Origin: Holothuria scabra
Taxonomy: Eukaryota > Echinodermata > Holothuroidea > Aspidochirotida > Holothuriidae
Direction of reading: 5' to 3'
NCBI GenBank assembly: GCA_037179385.1
Contig: CM074200.1
Location: 36,955,884 to 37,019,883, forward strand
DNA length: 64,000 nucleotides
Part shown: positions 1 to 13,189 of the stretch, piece by piece
Numbering within the stretch: position 1 is the stretch's first letter
How the letters are laid out: each line of letters opens with the position of its first letter
Position numbers and translations under genes: made by a program
Notes under the pieces: model-generated
The model's input: the letters and a program-made list of their open reading frames with translations, nothing else
Told to the model about the DNA's origin: nothing
Databases searched by the model: none

Positions 1-1456
1 TGGTATTCCCTGCATGTTGTAATAGGTGACTGAAAGGGAGGCCTCTAGGCTCCAACTGTATTTAAACTTCTTTGTTTGTAGCTGGTTCTGTGTAGCTCAT
101 TCATGTTGGTATATTATTAAATTTCATCTGACTAACCCAGTCTCCCAGAGTAAACATAAAGTTACAGGAAGTCACTTAAAATATTATTTAGTACTGTTTC
201 AGGGGGAGAATGAGATGATTGTTTTGCATTCAAGTTGTATTCAAAATATCTCGGCTTCCTGTAGCTAAGAGAATACTCACAGGGAATGTCTATTAGACTC
301 ATCTTTAAAAGGGAAAGTCCCCTTTGAACAAAGTTTAAAAATTTGAGGTTTAATATAATTTGAAGAGTTTTTATAAAAGTACATTTTTATAGTTTTCCAT
401 AAAAAGTATAAAGACAGCCTTTAATAATAAATTGTAATTAAATGACATCATAATGTCAACAAATCTCTGTTTCATTGTCCCCTCAGAACAGCTCTGCATG
501 TCCAGTGTGTAGAGTAAGGGTAGAACTGGGCTAGAATGTGTTGCCTTCTGTATGGAGTCCCAGAACATGATGCTGTGGAAAGGGAAAACAGGTATGCTAG
601 GAGACAGGATTATATGATATGTCTTGTTTTAGAACAGCCTAACACAGGTAAACAATGATGGAGAGAATATATGTCCAGTTCCTTGCTCTCATGGAACAAG
701 TCTGTCAGCTTCATCTGTTGAGTGGAAGAAGAAATGGGCTAGATCATAATGTCTGCAGTATGTGTCTCAAACCTTGTGTCTATTAAACAGAGAAAATGGG
801 TGGCCTAATAGACTCGCAAATATGCCAATACTTTATGGAAGAAAGTCTTATGGAGGTGGAGAACCCACTTTCAACAACTTAATGATTTGATCTTCTGACA
901 TAATGAACCAGTTGTTTTCAGGCATGCCCAAACTAAGAGACGACTGAACTGCTCCCCTATGTTGCTCCACGATCAAAATGCCATTTTGTAAGGCAAAGTT
1001 ATAAGGTAGAAAGTGTGTATAGAGACTTTTGATTCACTAATTTTGGACTATGAGTGTTGCAATTAATTTGATTTCAATCATGAAACAAAATGCCCCCACC
1101 ACTACACTTTCATTCACTCTGACTCTGTCCAGTGAGCCACAACTGGAAAGGGGGCTTAAAGGGGCATGGCCAGCTCACTTTCAACTTATTGGTTAGAAAC
1201 TGAGCCATTAAACTTCATCAAACTTACTAACTGACATTATAAAAGTGCATAAATGCCGGTAGGGGCTGTCATCCCAAGTAAGCATTTATGAATGTATTAT
1301 TTTTTGCCATTATTATATTAAGCTATTTAAGCTTAGGGGTGGCTATCGTGCATGCCATCAGAGGGAGAGGTTTAGGTTTCCCCTCTCAAAGTGTGGAAAT
1401 TTTTTGATAAAAACACGTGAATGGTGCAATTTATGACATTTATAGACTAAGTTTGA

Positions 1457-1687
1457 GGCTTATATATCACTGTATTTGACAACTCAACACCCTATTCTTT
1501 CTTGTGGGGTTTCGGCCAAGCTCATATCCCACCAGGAACTGCAGAATGCCCTACCAATGGGACTTGCTACCACGGGTTGAAATTGAAAACTTACATTGAC
1601 ATCACTCATGATTCACTAATGGTATTGTACAAGCATACTGATGGAGATCAACATACTGAAGGATCTCTTGTTTTCATGACATAATTG
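1457..1687 (+). pseudogene. coding-like fragment, unknown family
   Basis: An open frame of 75 codons runs from just after a TGA at 1454 to a TAA at 1685. The translation is balanced in composition and includes PPGTAECPTNGTCYHGLKL, with two cysteines in a Pro/Gly setting, and a hydrophilic end. It lacks a convincing acceptor, donor or start codon, so it may be a remnant of a gene or transposon. It is on the same strand as the candidate exons at 3242-3818, but I see no direct evidence that they belong together. Confidence 0.2.
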
Positions 1688-3005
1688 AAGCTGAAGTCTT
1701 GAAGACTGTTGAAGATTTTTACTTTTCTCACTCAAAGACTAGTGTCAATTTAGGAATTAATTGCTTGGAATAATTTGTGTTTAAAGAGAAGTGCAGTCAC
1801 CCCAACTTGGGTTGGTATAGTAGACTGTCCTATTTCATGATTGGTTTCCTCAATTGTGAAATCAAATTTGCTAGCAGTAACTGCTTGGTTTAAATGTAAA
1901 TCCCAAAATATTATGACAGACATTTTGATTAGAAAGATAAGAAGAAAATTGTGAGATTTAGCTGTTACTTCAAAATGAGGTTGGGGGGACTGGTCTTGTC
2001 CTATACTAAGCATCAATACCTACTTCTAAAGTGCAACACTGTGCAAATGCTACATGCAAAGTGTTACATCATAGTTAGGACAAAGTGAGTTAAAGAATTA
2101 TTCATAAAGTGTAGACCTTGATTGTGTTCATAGTGAGCAGGTCATTACATTATTAAAAAAAGGTTGAGCATCAGCAGCATTCCTGCTCTAGTTAGTATTT
2201 TATCCTTAGTGCTTGCAAAAATGTCCGATGACTTGGAATGAGCCAAACACCAGAATTAAAGGATGAGTTATATATGTATTTGTTTGTATTTGAATAATTT
2301 GTTTTCCTATTTTTCAGTTTATTTAGAACTTTTATGACATAAAGAGGTCGGAAACCCCTAATTAATCAAAGGAATACTTTGTTCAAAACTTAGTTTCTAC
2401 CTTGTATAGATCCACAGCATGTTGTTTAGATGTTTTTAAAAATATCCATATGTGAGTAAACCTGTTTCGTAAGTGGTCTGTTAAAAACACAGTTCAGGAC
2501 CAGGACTATATTTATGTTTGATTTTATATATTCTACACAATTTGGGGAAATACTAATTTCCCATGTTTGGTTCTCAAGATATTAGCAATGGAAGTTGACA
2601 CATTTTCTGCAAAAATTGAACTTCAAGGAAGGTAATGTTTTGTTTTCCGTTATTGGTCACCCATTTTCTTTGACCTTGGACTTATTAGGAATCTATCATG
2701 CCACCCAGCATATCAGGTTCAAAAATTCCATTGCTTAGGATGCATTTTTTGTTACAAGTACATGACAGTTTTACTGTATGAAATTCCTGAAATTGGCAGG
2801 AAGTTTTAGAGAAAAAAACTTTGCTATGAGTTTGATATCTATACCATGACACATGCTTGCTTCATATTCACTTTTCTGTTGTTAAAATGAAAATCTAATT
2901 CACATGTTGGTATCTGGTAAACTGAGGAATGAATGAAAATTCACAGAACACGTAGGATATGTTCCTCTTTTACGTTATCAAACATTTATTATTTTATCCT
3001 GTCCT

Positions 3006-3115
3006 GGGGCCCGTTCCACAAAGAGTTACGCACAATCTTAAGTTTGATTCACCATACTTAAGCCAACAGTAAATCAAACTTAAGATCGTGCATAACTCTT
3101 TGTGGAACAGGCCCC
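3006..3115. mobile_element. short palindromic MITE (GGGGCCCGTTCCACAAAG type)
   Basis: The first 44 bases and the last 45 are near-perfect reverse complements, opening with GGGGCCCGTTCCACAAAGAG and closing with its complement, around a spacer of about 21 bases. The transcript would fold into a long hairpin. There is no coding capacity, as expected for a miniature inverted-repeat element. Confidence 0.7.
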
Positions 3116-3241
3116 TGATCTTTCAAACTTTTCAGTTGTGATCCTATGTCATTGTTGAATTGTCAATCTCCTCAACCCACACCATTATGTGACACCCTCA
3201 CAAATCCCTAGAATAATTACCTGGTGTTGTCATTTGTTTAG

Positions 3242-3818
3242 GTTGTCGCTTCGTTTGTGCCATTTACCCCATTGCCAGGAGCGGCACTGTGGCTTGGCAA
3301 TGAGGCTACTGCCCTCACATATTTACAAGAAAATGTGAAGAGAATTGGAAAACAAGTAAAAGAAGAAAAAGAGCACTCAACTCATGCTGTGCTACATCAA
3401 AGTACACTGCTCATTGCTAGTTTAGTCAGATCACCTGCAGTAAAGGTCTGACGTGTATGCGGCATTTTTGACTTAAGTACAGATGGGTTATACTATGGAG
3501 AATGTATGTAGGTGAATTGTCTTTGAATTCGTCTATATTTTGTATGACATCAAAGTAGTAAGAATATGTGTCACCATGGACATTGCTGTCAACATCTTTC
3601 ACAAAAGAAGGGCTTTCCATTAGTGTGGTGTTATTTAAGTGAAATGGGAAAGCTGCTTGCTGCTGCCTCAGCCAAGCTGCACAGTTGGAAAAACAGTCCT
3701 GGATGCAGCTAGATATTTGCAGAAGGTTACACCCGGGAACGTAAAAACCTTTCTTAACCTAGCCTCAATCAAGCTTCAGCAGCTGCATTCAAAGTACCCT
3801 CTAAAATCAGAAGAGTAA
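3242..3818 (+). CDS. candidate 3' gene fragment, two possible exons, unknown family
   Basis: Exon one may run 3242-3439 or 3242-3445: it follows a T-rich acceptor (ttgtttag) and ends at a weak donor (gtaaag or gtctga). It encodes about 66 residues with a charged helix-like stretch (EEKEHS and around) and no stop. Exon two, 3672-3818, follows gctgcctcag and reads 48 codons to TAA, including AARYLQKVTPGNVKTF, which looks like genuine helical protein rather than chance. Both exons are in phase 0 and the intron would be about 230 bases. The last codons and the stop lie inside the inverted end of the fold-back element that starts near 3798, so the natural 3' end may have been replaced. I do not recognise the family; a decayed gene copy is equally possible. 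Confidence 0.3.
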
Positions 3819-4153
3819 ACTTAGTCATTCTTTGATGAAGTGAAAAGTGTAAATTCCTTTAGAGTAAGAATTCACTCCAAGAGGAGTGAAACTCGCTCCA
3901 AAAAGAGTGAAATTCACTAGAGGAAGAGGGAAAATTCACTCTTTCACGAGTGCCTGCAATGATCACTCTTTTTTTAAGAGTGATCACTGTGGGCACTTCA
4001 TCAAAAAAAAAAACTTAACTTGTTTTAAGGGAATTTCACTCTTTTTGGAGTGAATATCAATCTTCTTGTAGTGAATTATTACTCTAATGGAGTGAATTCA
4101 CACTTTTTACTCTATCAAAGAGGGACTAAGTTCACTCTTTTGATTTTAGAGTG
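3798..4153. mobile_element. fold-back element built of GAGTGAA/TTCACTC units, copy 1
   Basis: Both ends carry a long inverted repeat: TCTAAAATCAGAAGAG on the left and its complement on the right. Nearly the whole element is made of short palindromic modules (AGTGAAnTTCACT variants), with a central hairpin in which GATCACTCTT faces AAGAGTGATC near 3961-3986. A second copy lies at 60322-60717. It is non-coding. Confidence 0.65.
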
Positions 4154-4992
4154 ATTTTTTTTTACACATAAGAATAACGGACCTACATTACACAATTTTC
4201 CCACTGTGCCTGGGGATTGTAGAATAGGCCCATCTTATTTCCTGCCTGTGGTATAAGAGGCAACTAAAGGGAATGACATTGTAGCACTACATATACAGCC
4301 AGAGAGTGTAAGGTATGTACTTCGTTACATTATCACGTGGATCTCAAAAGCTGAGAGTAGCTACCAGAAAACACTACACCATAACAAGGAAAAGGTTCAT
4401 TGCACTGGGTCACGTGGTCAAGAGCCCACGGATGCCGTTTCAGGCCATGTTATATTATCACTTCTCTGACTGCCCTTGGAATGCCAAAAAATTCCCAGAT
4501 TGAAGGTGGGAACTTTAGGGTTAAAAAGATAAGTTGGATACCAACTGATACCAAGTGACTGTATGGATATCAACTACGATTTGTGTAATCGTCAATGTCC
4601 ATACTGAAGAAATTTGGATTTCTGAAATTTCTTCTTTTAGAAAGCTTTGATACAGAAAAGAGTATCCTGCAAGGCAACTGTTAAAAAGCACATGCTAAAA
4701 GTCTTCAAGAATATTTTTCTATAGAGTTCTTTTTGTTAATGAATATAGGACAATTAGAAATGTTATTTGCATCACAATGAAAAAGTTATTAAACACATAA
4801 AAAATCTTTTAAAAAATTCCCTTTTGTGTTATTTGTGTAAATATGATTGTGATGGCCCTGGATTAGATCTTACGATATTGTTCCAATCCACGTGTACAAA
4901 TCCATGACAAGAGCTCACTCCAGCCATGTATTTATTTTGGCTCACATGTCCGAGAAATTTAAGCGAAGCCCGTCTAGGAAATACATTTCAGC

Positions 4993-6184
4993 CAGTGGCG
5001 TATGCAGGTTTTCTCCCGGCGGGGTGGGGGGATGCAATATGTTGAGTGATCGCCGGCTTGGTTAGGGGTACCCTTTCTTCTTTTGGCCTTTTAAAGGGGC
5101 CTAAATGCGAAATGGTGCAAGATTTTAGACTTTAACAGGAACAGTTATAAACTTGAATTGCAGTGGTTGAAGGGGATCAAACCGAAAATTATGTCTTTAT
5201 AAGCAATCTGATGTCTTGTACGCTACCTTCGAAGTAAATTTGTTTTCAAATTTGCTTACTTTTCGGAGTCAAAGTGGAAGGGCATCAGTGATCGGCAAAG
5301 GAGTACCGGAGCATTTCTGTTTTGGATTTTCTTGCCCAGAAAACGTAATTCTGCTTTAGAGAAGTTTATGCAAAGCAAAGCCCGACAATTGCTTGGCGTG
5401 GAGCGTACCGAAAATTTCGAAAAATCGGACCCTTAGATGGCTGAAAATAGCATTTTCCACACTTTTACATAGAATCCCAAGCAGTTGCTATTTTCCATCT
5501 ATTTTTTTTCTTTGCAATAAAATATCTAGGCGGAGCGCCACCAATGTATGGCCTGGATCATCAAATTACCACACAAAATGCACCTCTGTGACTCCCATTG
5601 GTCTTGAATCTTTTCGGCTAAAACTATATAGCGGAATTGAAGCCTTGCTGTTTCTCTAGTGTGACACTTGGTTAAGTTCAAGATCCTCTGAATTGATGGA
5701 ATTGTTCATGTGACTGTCCGAACTTCCGACAAAGAAATGATTTTACCCCTTACATCTTCTGCATGATAAATGACAAACTATTGCTCACCGTACCTGATCA
5801 CTCTCCGTTCTCCTGCCTTCGTCTCGTATGTCTATGCCGGCCGGGGAAGAAGTCAAAGGGATGGGCATCCACCCCTTTGAAAAGTTTTGAAATAAGAGGT
5901 GTCCTTACACGCAGTCTGGTGTCACAGATGTTAAATTCGAAGAAAAATTTGGAATTTGACAAAATTCGCGTATTCTTAGGAATAAAAAACAATAGCATGA
6001 CTGATGTGGACCGTAGAGAGACAATCCCTCCCCTTTGAATTTTTGAGAAATTGGGCGTCCTTACATGCAATCTGGTGCCACATGTGCTACCTTTTGTGTT
6101 ATTAAAGAACATATGTTTAGGATAAAAAAATGACATCTGCGAGGGGACATGGCCCGATCCCCCTCCCAACTGCATACGCCGCTG
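4993..6184. mobile_element. non-autonomous hAT-like element, about 1.2 kb
   Basis: It opens CAGTGGCGTATGC and closes with the inverted form GCATACGCCGCTG, one base off. CAGTGGCG-type ends are typical of the hAT superfamily. The flanking 8-mers (ATTTCAGC and TGTTGAGC) agree at 5 of 8 positions, a decayed target duplication at best. The interior matches the element at 25882-26905, including the recurring segment around GGCGNGNAGCGTA followed by AAATTTCGAAAAATC. Short frames in it carry no transposase. Confidence 0.65.
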
Positions 6185-8257
6185 TGTTGAGCATATCTGA
6201 CAATCTTGTTCAAGACATGATTAGTCATTGAATGCCCAGTCAGGAAAAAATAAACAAAAGGCGTCCTCGCAACTCGCATACTTATTGGGATCATTTACTG
6301 TTAGTAGTCTCGAACAATACCTAGTGACTTGTTGAAAAGCCCGAAAATGAGACTAAATTTATCAGCAGTTTCTTCTTAGTTTCTTTACTGTCTCTTTTTT
6401 GGGGAGGAGTTTCCCCGAACAGGACCCGAATTATGTCAGGAACCTGTTGTTATGTCGTGCATCAGCTTTTTATGAACTAAATTAAGCTACATGTTACAGG
6501 GATTCCAGGAACAACTCCCTTTCAACCGATCAACAATATCTCGAGTCAGCATATTTCTTACAGCTCCCTAATATAACTAATCAATGGTAAATCACGCATT
6601 CCCTTTAAAATATCAGTGACATTCTATTCTTTTATGATTTGGCATACTTGGTGATTCAAAGTATGCCTAATGTCGGTGGATTTATAGGGTCACCGTTTGG
6701 CAAAGGCGGGTTGGGAACTGTTTGATACCATAGGCTTACTGGTATGTGACATCATTTCAGGGAAGTTAGGTGTGGGTGTTCAATGATTTCGTTTAATCAA
6801 CGATCAGTCAATGATGTCGCACACTGCAGGACTTTGCGCGACGCACCTCGCTCGACTCTCGAGTCTCGTCGTCAATGGTCAAAAAGTGGGTGTGGCAGGG
6901 TGGCGTCAGAAATCTGCATCGGGCCTTGCCTCACACCACCCACCCCAACTCCTCTGCATCGGGTTTTGACCCACCACAGCCAACCCCTTTTCGAGGAAGC
7001 TGCCTTCGTCCAAGAATTATTAGAGCAGTCAATTTTTCCCGACTATTGAAGTTGTAACTAAGTTATCCGATTTATTACACCGTTGGATTCTTTATCAATT
7101 AACATTTTTAACACTTGAACAAAAGAGAAGAATACTTTTAAATTAAAACCCATGATTGTAACATAGAGAAAGGAACATGTTTTCTATTGGGTGCTCGTTT
7201 CGCACCACGGTCTTGGGAGGGAGAGCTTAAAGCGGCTCATTGAGTGGATATCAATAACTGAATGAGAGTGTTAAAGGGTCTCTACCACCTGGTAATGCTG
7301 ACAGTTAGGATAATGATTCGCGTTTGATATCCAATAGTTACCGAAAAAGTTAAAATTTTTAGTTTTGTAGTGTCCTGACTTGTGACATAATGTCAATGTC
7401 ACATTTTGTGCATAATTTTGAAAAAGTGTCTGGTCACACATTTTTGAAAATCGAATTGAGCTGTGGAATACTCACTCATAAAAAAGTTATTTGTAAGTAG
7501 GATATGGAGGTTGCCTTAGTTGGACCATTAGACTGCAATCTGTGTGCCTTTATCGTTTCATTCCGTGACCCAGTAACGAGGGTGGGGATGAAAAGAGTCT
7601 CAAAATTTCCACAAAAAATTAAAAGAATTTTGGTATCTTTTCACAAGATTGACTCTTGCACATTTGATTGTAAGCTAATTATGAAAATATCATCGATGGT
7701 TGAATAGTTAACCTCGTCCATTCTATTGGCGGGGTAGTTCACGTTTTCCACTCTCCAGCAATACTGAAAATTCTTTTCCGGTGAAAGAAATGTGACTGAC
7801 CCTTTTAAAGATAATTTATCTGTTTTAATGCAATAGTAGTCTAAAATTGTGCCTATGTTTTACTTTAGGAGGCATTCAAAGAATAATTAGGTCATTTAAA
7901 AAAAATTACAAGTTTATTCGAAGACCCAATATTTTTATACATGGAAACGTAGACCATTTCGGAGAACACTTCTACTTTCAAAATGGCCGCCTCCACAACA
8001 GATGAAAATACCGACGAACAAATCAGACCTTCGAAGTTCGATGTTTTATTGTGTTTCCCCTAAAGTAAATGCAGTGAAACTATTTTCAGAGACAACGCGG
8101 TCGACGTTCTTTGAATGTGTGGAAAATGGAAAGATTTAGAGGGTGAACATGCTGTAATAGAAAGAAAATTCCCCGGTCAACAAGAGGATTGCGCTAACGT
8201 TAAATAACGTTAGGCTAGTAAACGCTAACGTTACACCCATTAATTGTGGATTCTACA

Positions 8258-8726
8258 GGTAGCGGGCCACTAATTATAAGTCCCATTGACTTACACACTA
8301 AATTAGGCTACTTCCGTGCCCCCTAGCTCCCAGTAGAAGTTTTCAACCAGGACATGCTACCCCTCTGATCGAAGCCCACAATCTCGGCTTTCATGGCACT
8401 TTCAAATTTCCATACCATGACCATTGAAATTTTGAGCTAGAGAGCCTTGAATGATAGGGATGTGTTTCCCGCCATAATAGCTACTCAAAAACGGCATTTC
8501 ACAGAGCGGAGTAATACAATAAAAAAATGGCACTAAAATTGGTCAGATTGCCTTGAATTTTGCACAGTATGTATTTCAACTCATCGTCTACAAAATCCAA
8601 ATGCAAAAATGATCATATTTTGTAAGTAACACAGTCAGAAACAACAACCCATAATTTTTTGATGGCGCTTTGTCTGTCAGTAAACATTTTCCCAGACATG
8701 AGTATTGGAGTTAGTGGTCCGCTACC
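8258..8726 (+). repeat. block A, copy 1 (terminal inverted repeats)
   Basis: It starts GGTAGCGGGCCACTAA and ends TTAGTGGTCCGCTACC, inverted repeats of 16 bases with one difference. The left flank TTCTACA is unique to this copy, while the right flank TTAAGGCA is shared with copies 2-4. It is 469 bp long, like all copies. Confidence 0.8.
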
Positions 8727-10492
8727 TTAAGGCAGTGGCCGAGTCGGATTTTTCCATAAAAAAATTTGCACAGGTAATCCCTAGAGTATCCTCACAAAGA
8801 ATATAAACCCATCATTTCATTTGACAGTCTTCTCTGGGCAGTAAGTCTTAGCAAATCTATACCCCTGATAGGGCAAAATTTGCCGGCAACCTAAAATACA
8901 CTTTAATGTACTGGTTAATCCTCTACTGAGTTGCTTACTCATCATTTCTGATCTGTACCAAGACATTATTGTAATCTCAGCATCTCTGCATATGAGGGTA
9001 CTCTCAACTTCACTTTTTGGTGCTTCTCACACTTTCACAGACTTGTTTCTGTATGCTGATGTACTGTACATGCTTGCACCATCAACTCTGTGGATAAGAA
9101 AATAAGTTGGATTTAGCAGCTTAATTTTCACACTCTTACTACATTATCATAAACATCTGCTTGATTTAGCAATAGGCCATGTGCTTTCTTATAAATTCTG
9201 AAGAAATTTAGGTTATACATGTGCAACATCTTAATGAATCCAAACAAGCACATGGGAACAGGTGGCATGGAACACCTCGGTACAAAAACAAAAAATTTTA
9301 AGCTACAGGACTGTATGGTTGCTACATATGACTACAGTGAAAGGGGTTTCTATGCAGCCATCATGCTTTAAAAAGCCAGCTTAGCTGTCTCTAGGCCTAC
9401 TTCCTCTTGCATTTAACAAAACAGGGAGCAGGTATCAATGGAGTAGAATTTACTTTATGTGGGTTTAAGAGTCAACAGTTTGCAATATGCCTACCTTGGC
9501 AAACTTCCTCCACCCCTAGCATGAAGACATCAGGTATTTCAGTTGTCTGACTGTTGCTCACCCTGCTTCCACTGTGATCTAGTTAGGCTGCCCTGTTTAC
9601 AGTGGGCCTGTATACCAAGCCCAGTTTAAGGTCTAAAATGGAAGAACAAAATAAAAGAGACATGGCATTAAAAATAACAGAAGTTGGGAGAGTTTCTAAA
9701 TTTAAGGGTATAGGGTTAACAATTCACTCTGATCTGTGCTGAATTTTACAGGCAAAATACCTTCCCCCCCCCCCCCCACCGCCACCATAGGTCCTACTGT
9801 AGTACTAGGCCTAGTAGGCCTAGGCTACTCATATACAGCCAAAGCTACTCGGGCACCAATTTGTAGCTCCCTAATCCTACCTCTTTTGATACAAGCATCT
9901 TTTTTATTCTTCAAGTTATCCTGTTTTGCCACAGGTCCTAGCAGAAATTTAAGTTGGTTGCCGGTAATAAAAATTCACTCACTTTTTTAAGTTTATGGCA
10001 TACCTTCACTGTAACGCAACATTCCTGGACACTTCGCTCAACAGGTGCACACAGTTTAACTGCTTTGGGTCCAGTCATTTCACAACCCAGCATGTGTTTT
10101 ATATACAGAACCACTGAACAAAGTCCACTGTACAAAAACTGCTTGTGGCTGGCTGTTGCTTAGGTACATACCAAATGCACCGAGGCAAGCTACGGATCCC
10201 TCAGGATGACATAAATACTTCACTTTTATTATGCTATGATCTACCCAGAGGATCATGAGCTTGCTAAGTTTTCAATTTTGACGAAATTTTAATGAATTCT
10301 GCTTAAATTGTCAACTTTAACAAGAAAACTGATAATTTTGGCCAAAAATGCCACTTTTGGCCCTAAAAATCACTCAAGCATGAAATTGTTCCTCGTCAGC
10401 ATGTATTTCCATTTTGGTGACCACAAGCAAACATTTAAGACCAATTTTGGGTCTCTAGCTATAAAATTTAAAAATTTCATAACTTGCCTTAA
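8727..10492 (+). repeat. block B, copy 1
   Basis: The block begins TTAAGGCAGTGG and ends with CTTGCCTTAA, giving short inverted ends TTAAGGCA. Near its left edge is TGGCCGAGTCGG, which fits the RNA polymerase III A-box pattern, but I see no B-box to go with it. It contains a poly-C tract at about 9764-9778. No protein family is visible. Confidence 0.75.
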
Positions 10493-10961
10493 GGTAGCGG
10501 GCCACTAATTATAAGTCCCATTGACTTACACACTAAATTAGGCTACTTCCGTGCCCCCTAGCTCCCAGTAGAAGTTTTCAACCAGGACATGCTACCCCTC
10601 TGATCGAAGCCCACAATCTCGGCTTTCATGGCACTTTCAAATTTCCATACCATGACCATTGAAATTTTGAGCTAGAGAGCCTTGAATGATAGGGATGTGT
10701 TTCCCGCCATAATAGCTACTCAAAAACGGCATTTCACAGAGCGGAGTAATACAATAAAAAAATGGCACTAAAATTGGTCAGGTTGCCTTGAAGTTTGCAC
10801 AGTATGTATTTCAACTCATTGTCTACAAAATCCAAATGCAAAAATGATCATATTTTGTAAGTAACACAGTCAGAAATAACATTCCATAATTTTTTTATGG
10901 CGCTTTGTCTGTCAGTAAACATTTTCCCAGACACGAGTGTTGGAGTTAGTGGTCCGCTACC
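10493..10961 (+). repeat. block A, copy 2
   Basis: It has the same 469-bp length and inverted ends as copy 1. TTAA lies directly on both sides, so CCTTAAGG palindromes sit at both junctions. It shares variants with copy 3 against copies 1, 4 and 5, for example a CATTGTC where those have CATCGTC. Confidence 0.8.
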
Positions 10962-12720
10962 TTAAGGCAGTGGCCGAGTTGGATTTTTCCATCAAAGATT
11001 TGCACAAGTAATCCCTAGAGTATCCTCACAAAGAATATAAACCCATCATTTCATTTGACAGTCTTCTCTGGGCAGTAAGTCTTAGCAAATCTATACCCCT
11101 GATAGGGCAAAATTTGCTGGCAACCTAAAATACACTTTAATGTACTGGTTAATCCTCTACTGAGTTGCTTACTCATCATTTCTGATCTGTACCAAGACAG
11201 TATTGTAATCTCAGCATCTCTGCTTATGAGGGTACTCTCAACTTCACTTTTTGGTGCTTCTCACACTTTCACAGACTTGTTTCTGTATGCTGATGTACTG
11301 TACATGCTTGCACCATCAACTCTGTGGATAAGAAAATAAGTTGGATTTAGCAGCTTAATTTTCACACTCTTACTACATTATCATAAACATCTGCTTGATT
11401 TAACAACAGGCCATGTGGTTTCTTATAAATTCTGAAGAAATTTAGGTTATACATGAGCAACATCTTAATGAATCCAAACAAGCACATGGGAACAGGTGGC
11501 ATGGAACACCTCGGTACAAAAAACAAAAAATTTAAGCTACAGGACTGTATGGTTGCTACATATGACTACAGTGAAAGGGGTTTCTATGCAGCCATCATGC
11601 TTTAAAAAGCCAGATTAGGTCTCTGGGCCTACTTCCTCTTGCATTTAACAAAACAGGGAGCAGGTACCAATGGAGTAGAATTTACTTCATGTGGGTTTAA
11701 GAGTCAACAGTTTGCAACATATCTACCTTGGCAAAAACTTCCTCCACCCCTTGCATGAAGACATCAGGTATTTCAGTTGTCTGACTGTTGCTCACCCTGC
11801 TTCCACTGTGATCTAGTTAGGCTGCCCTGTTTACACTGGGCCTCTATACCAAGCCCTTAAGCCTTTAAGGTCTAAAATGGAAGAACAAAATAAAAGAGAC
11901 ATGACATTAAAATAAAAAAGTTAGGAGACTTTCTAAATTTAAGGGTGTTGGGCTAACAATTCACTCTGATCTGTGCTGAATTTAACAGGCAAAATACCTT
12001 CCCTCCCCCCCCACCTCCCAACGCCACCATAGCTCCTACTGTAGTAGGCCTAGGCTACTCATAAGCAGCCAAGGCTACTCAGGCACCAATTTGTAGCTCC
12101 CTAATCCTACCTCTTTTGATACAAGCATCTTTTTTATTCTTCAAGTTATCCTGTTTTGCCACAGGTCCTAGCAGAAATTTAAGTTGGTTGCCGGTAATAA
12201 AAATTCACTCACTTTTTTAAGTTTATGGCATACCTTCACTGTAACGCAACATTCCTGGACACTTCGCTCAACAGGTGCACACAGTTTAACTGCTTTGGGT
12301 CCAGTCATTTCACAACCCAGCATGTGTTTTATATACAGAACCGCTGAACAAAGTCCACTGTACAAAAACTGCTTGTGGCTGGCTGTTGCTTAGGTACATA
12401 CCAAATGCACTGGGGCAAGCTACGGATCCCTCAGGATGACATAAATACTTCACTTTTATCATGCTATGATCTACCCAGAGGATCATGAGCTTGCTAAGTT
12501 TTCTTTTGACGAAATTTTAATGAATTCTGCTTAAATTGTCAACTTTAACAAGAAAACTGATAATTTTGGCCAAAAATGCCACTTTTGGCCCTAAAAATCA
12601 CTCAAGCATGAAATTGTTCCTCGTCAGCATGTATTTCCATTTTGGTGACCACAACCAAACATTTAAGACCAATTTTGGGTCTCTAGCTATAAAATTTAAA
12701 AATTTCATAACTTGCCTTAA
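10962..12720 (+). repeat. block B, copy 2
   Basis: It has the same ends as copy 1. It shares an insertion near 11855 (CCCTTAAGCCTTTAAGG) with copy 3 only. Confidence 0.75.
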
Positions 12721-13189
12721 GGTAGCGGGCCACTAATTATAAGTCCCATTGACTTACACACTAAATTAGGCTACTTCCGTGCCCCCTAGCTCCCAGTAGA
12801 AGTTTTCAACCAGGACATGCTACCCCTCTGATCGAAGCCCACAATCTCGGCTTTCATGGCACTTTCAAATTTCCATACCATGACCATTGAAATTTTGAGC
12901 TAGAGAGCCTTGAAAGATAGGGATGTGTTTCCCGCCATAATAGCTACTCAAAAACGGCATTTCACAGAGCGGAGTAATACAATAAAAAAATGGCACTAAA
13001 ATTGGTCAGGTTGCCTTGAATTTTGCACAGTATGTATTTCAACTCATTGTCTACAAAATCCAAATGCAAAAATGATCATATTTTGTAAGTAACATAGTCA
13101 GAAACAACATTCCATAATTTTTTTATGGCGCTTTGTCTGTCAGTAAACATTTTCCCGGACATGAGTATTGGAGTTAGTGGTCCGCTACC
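12721..13189 (+). repeat. block A, copy 3
   Basis: It is 469 bp with TTAA flanks on both sides, and is closest to copy 2. Confidence 0.8.
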
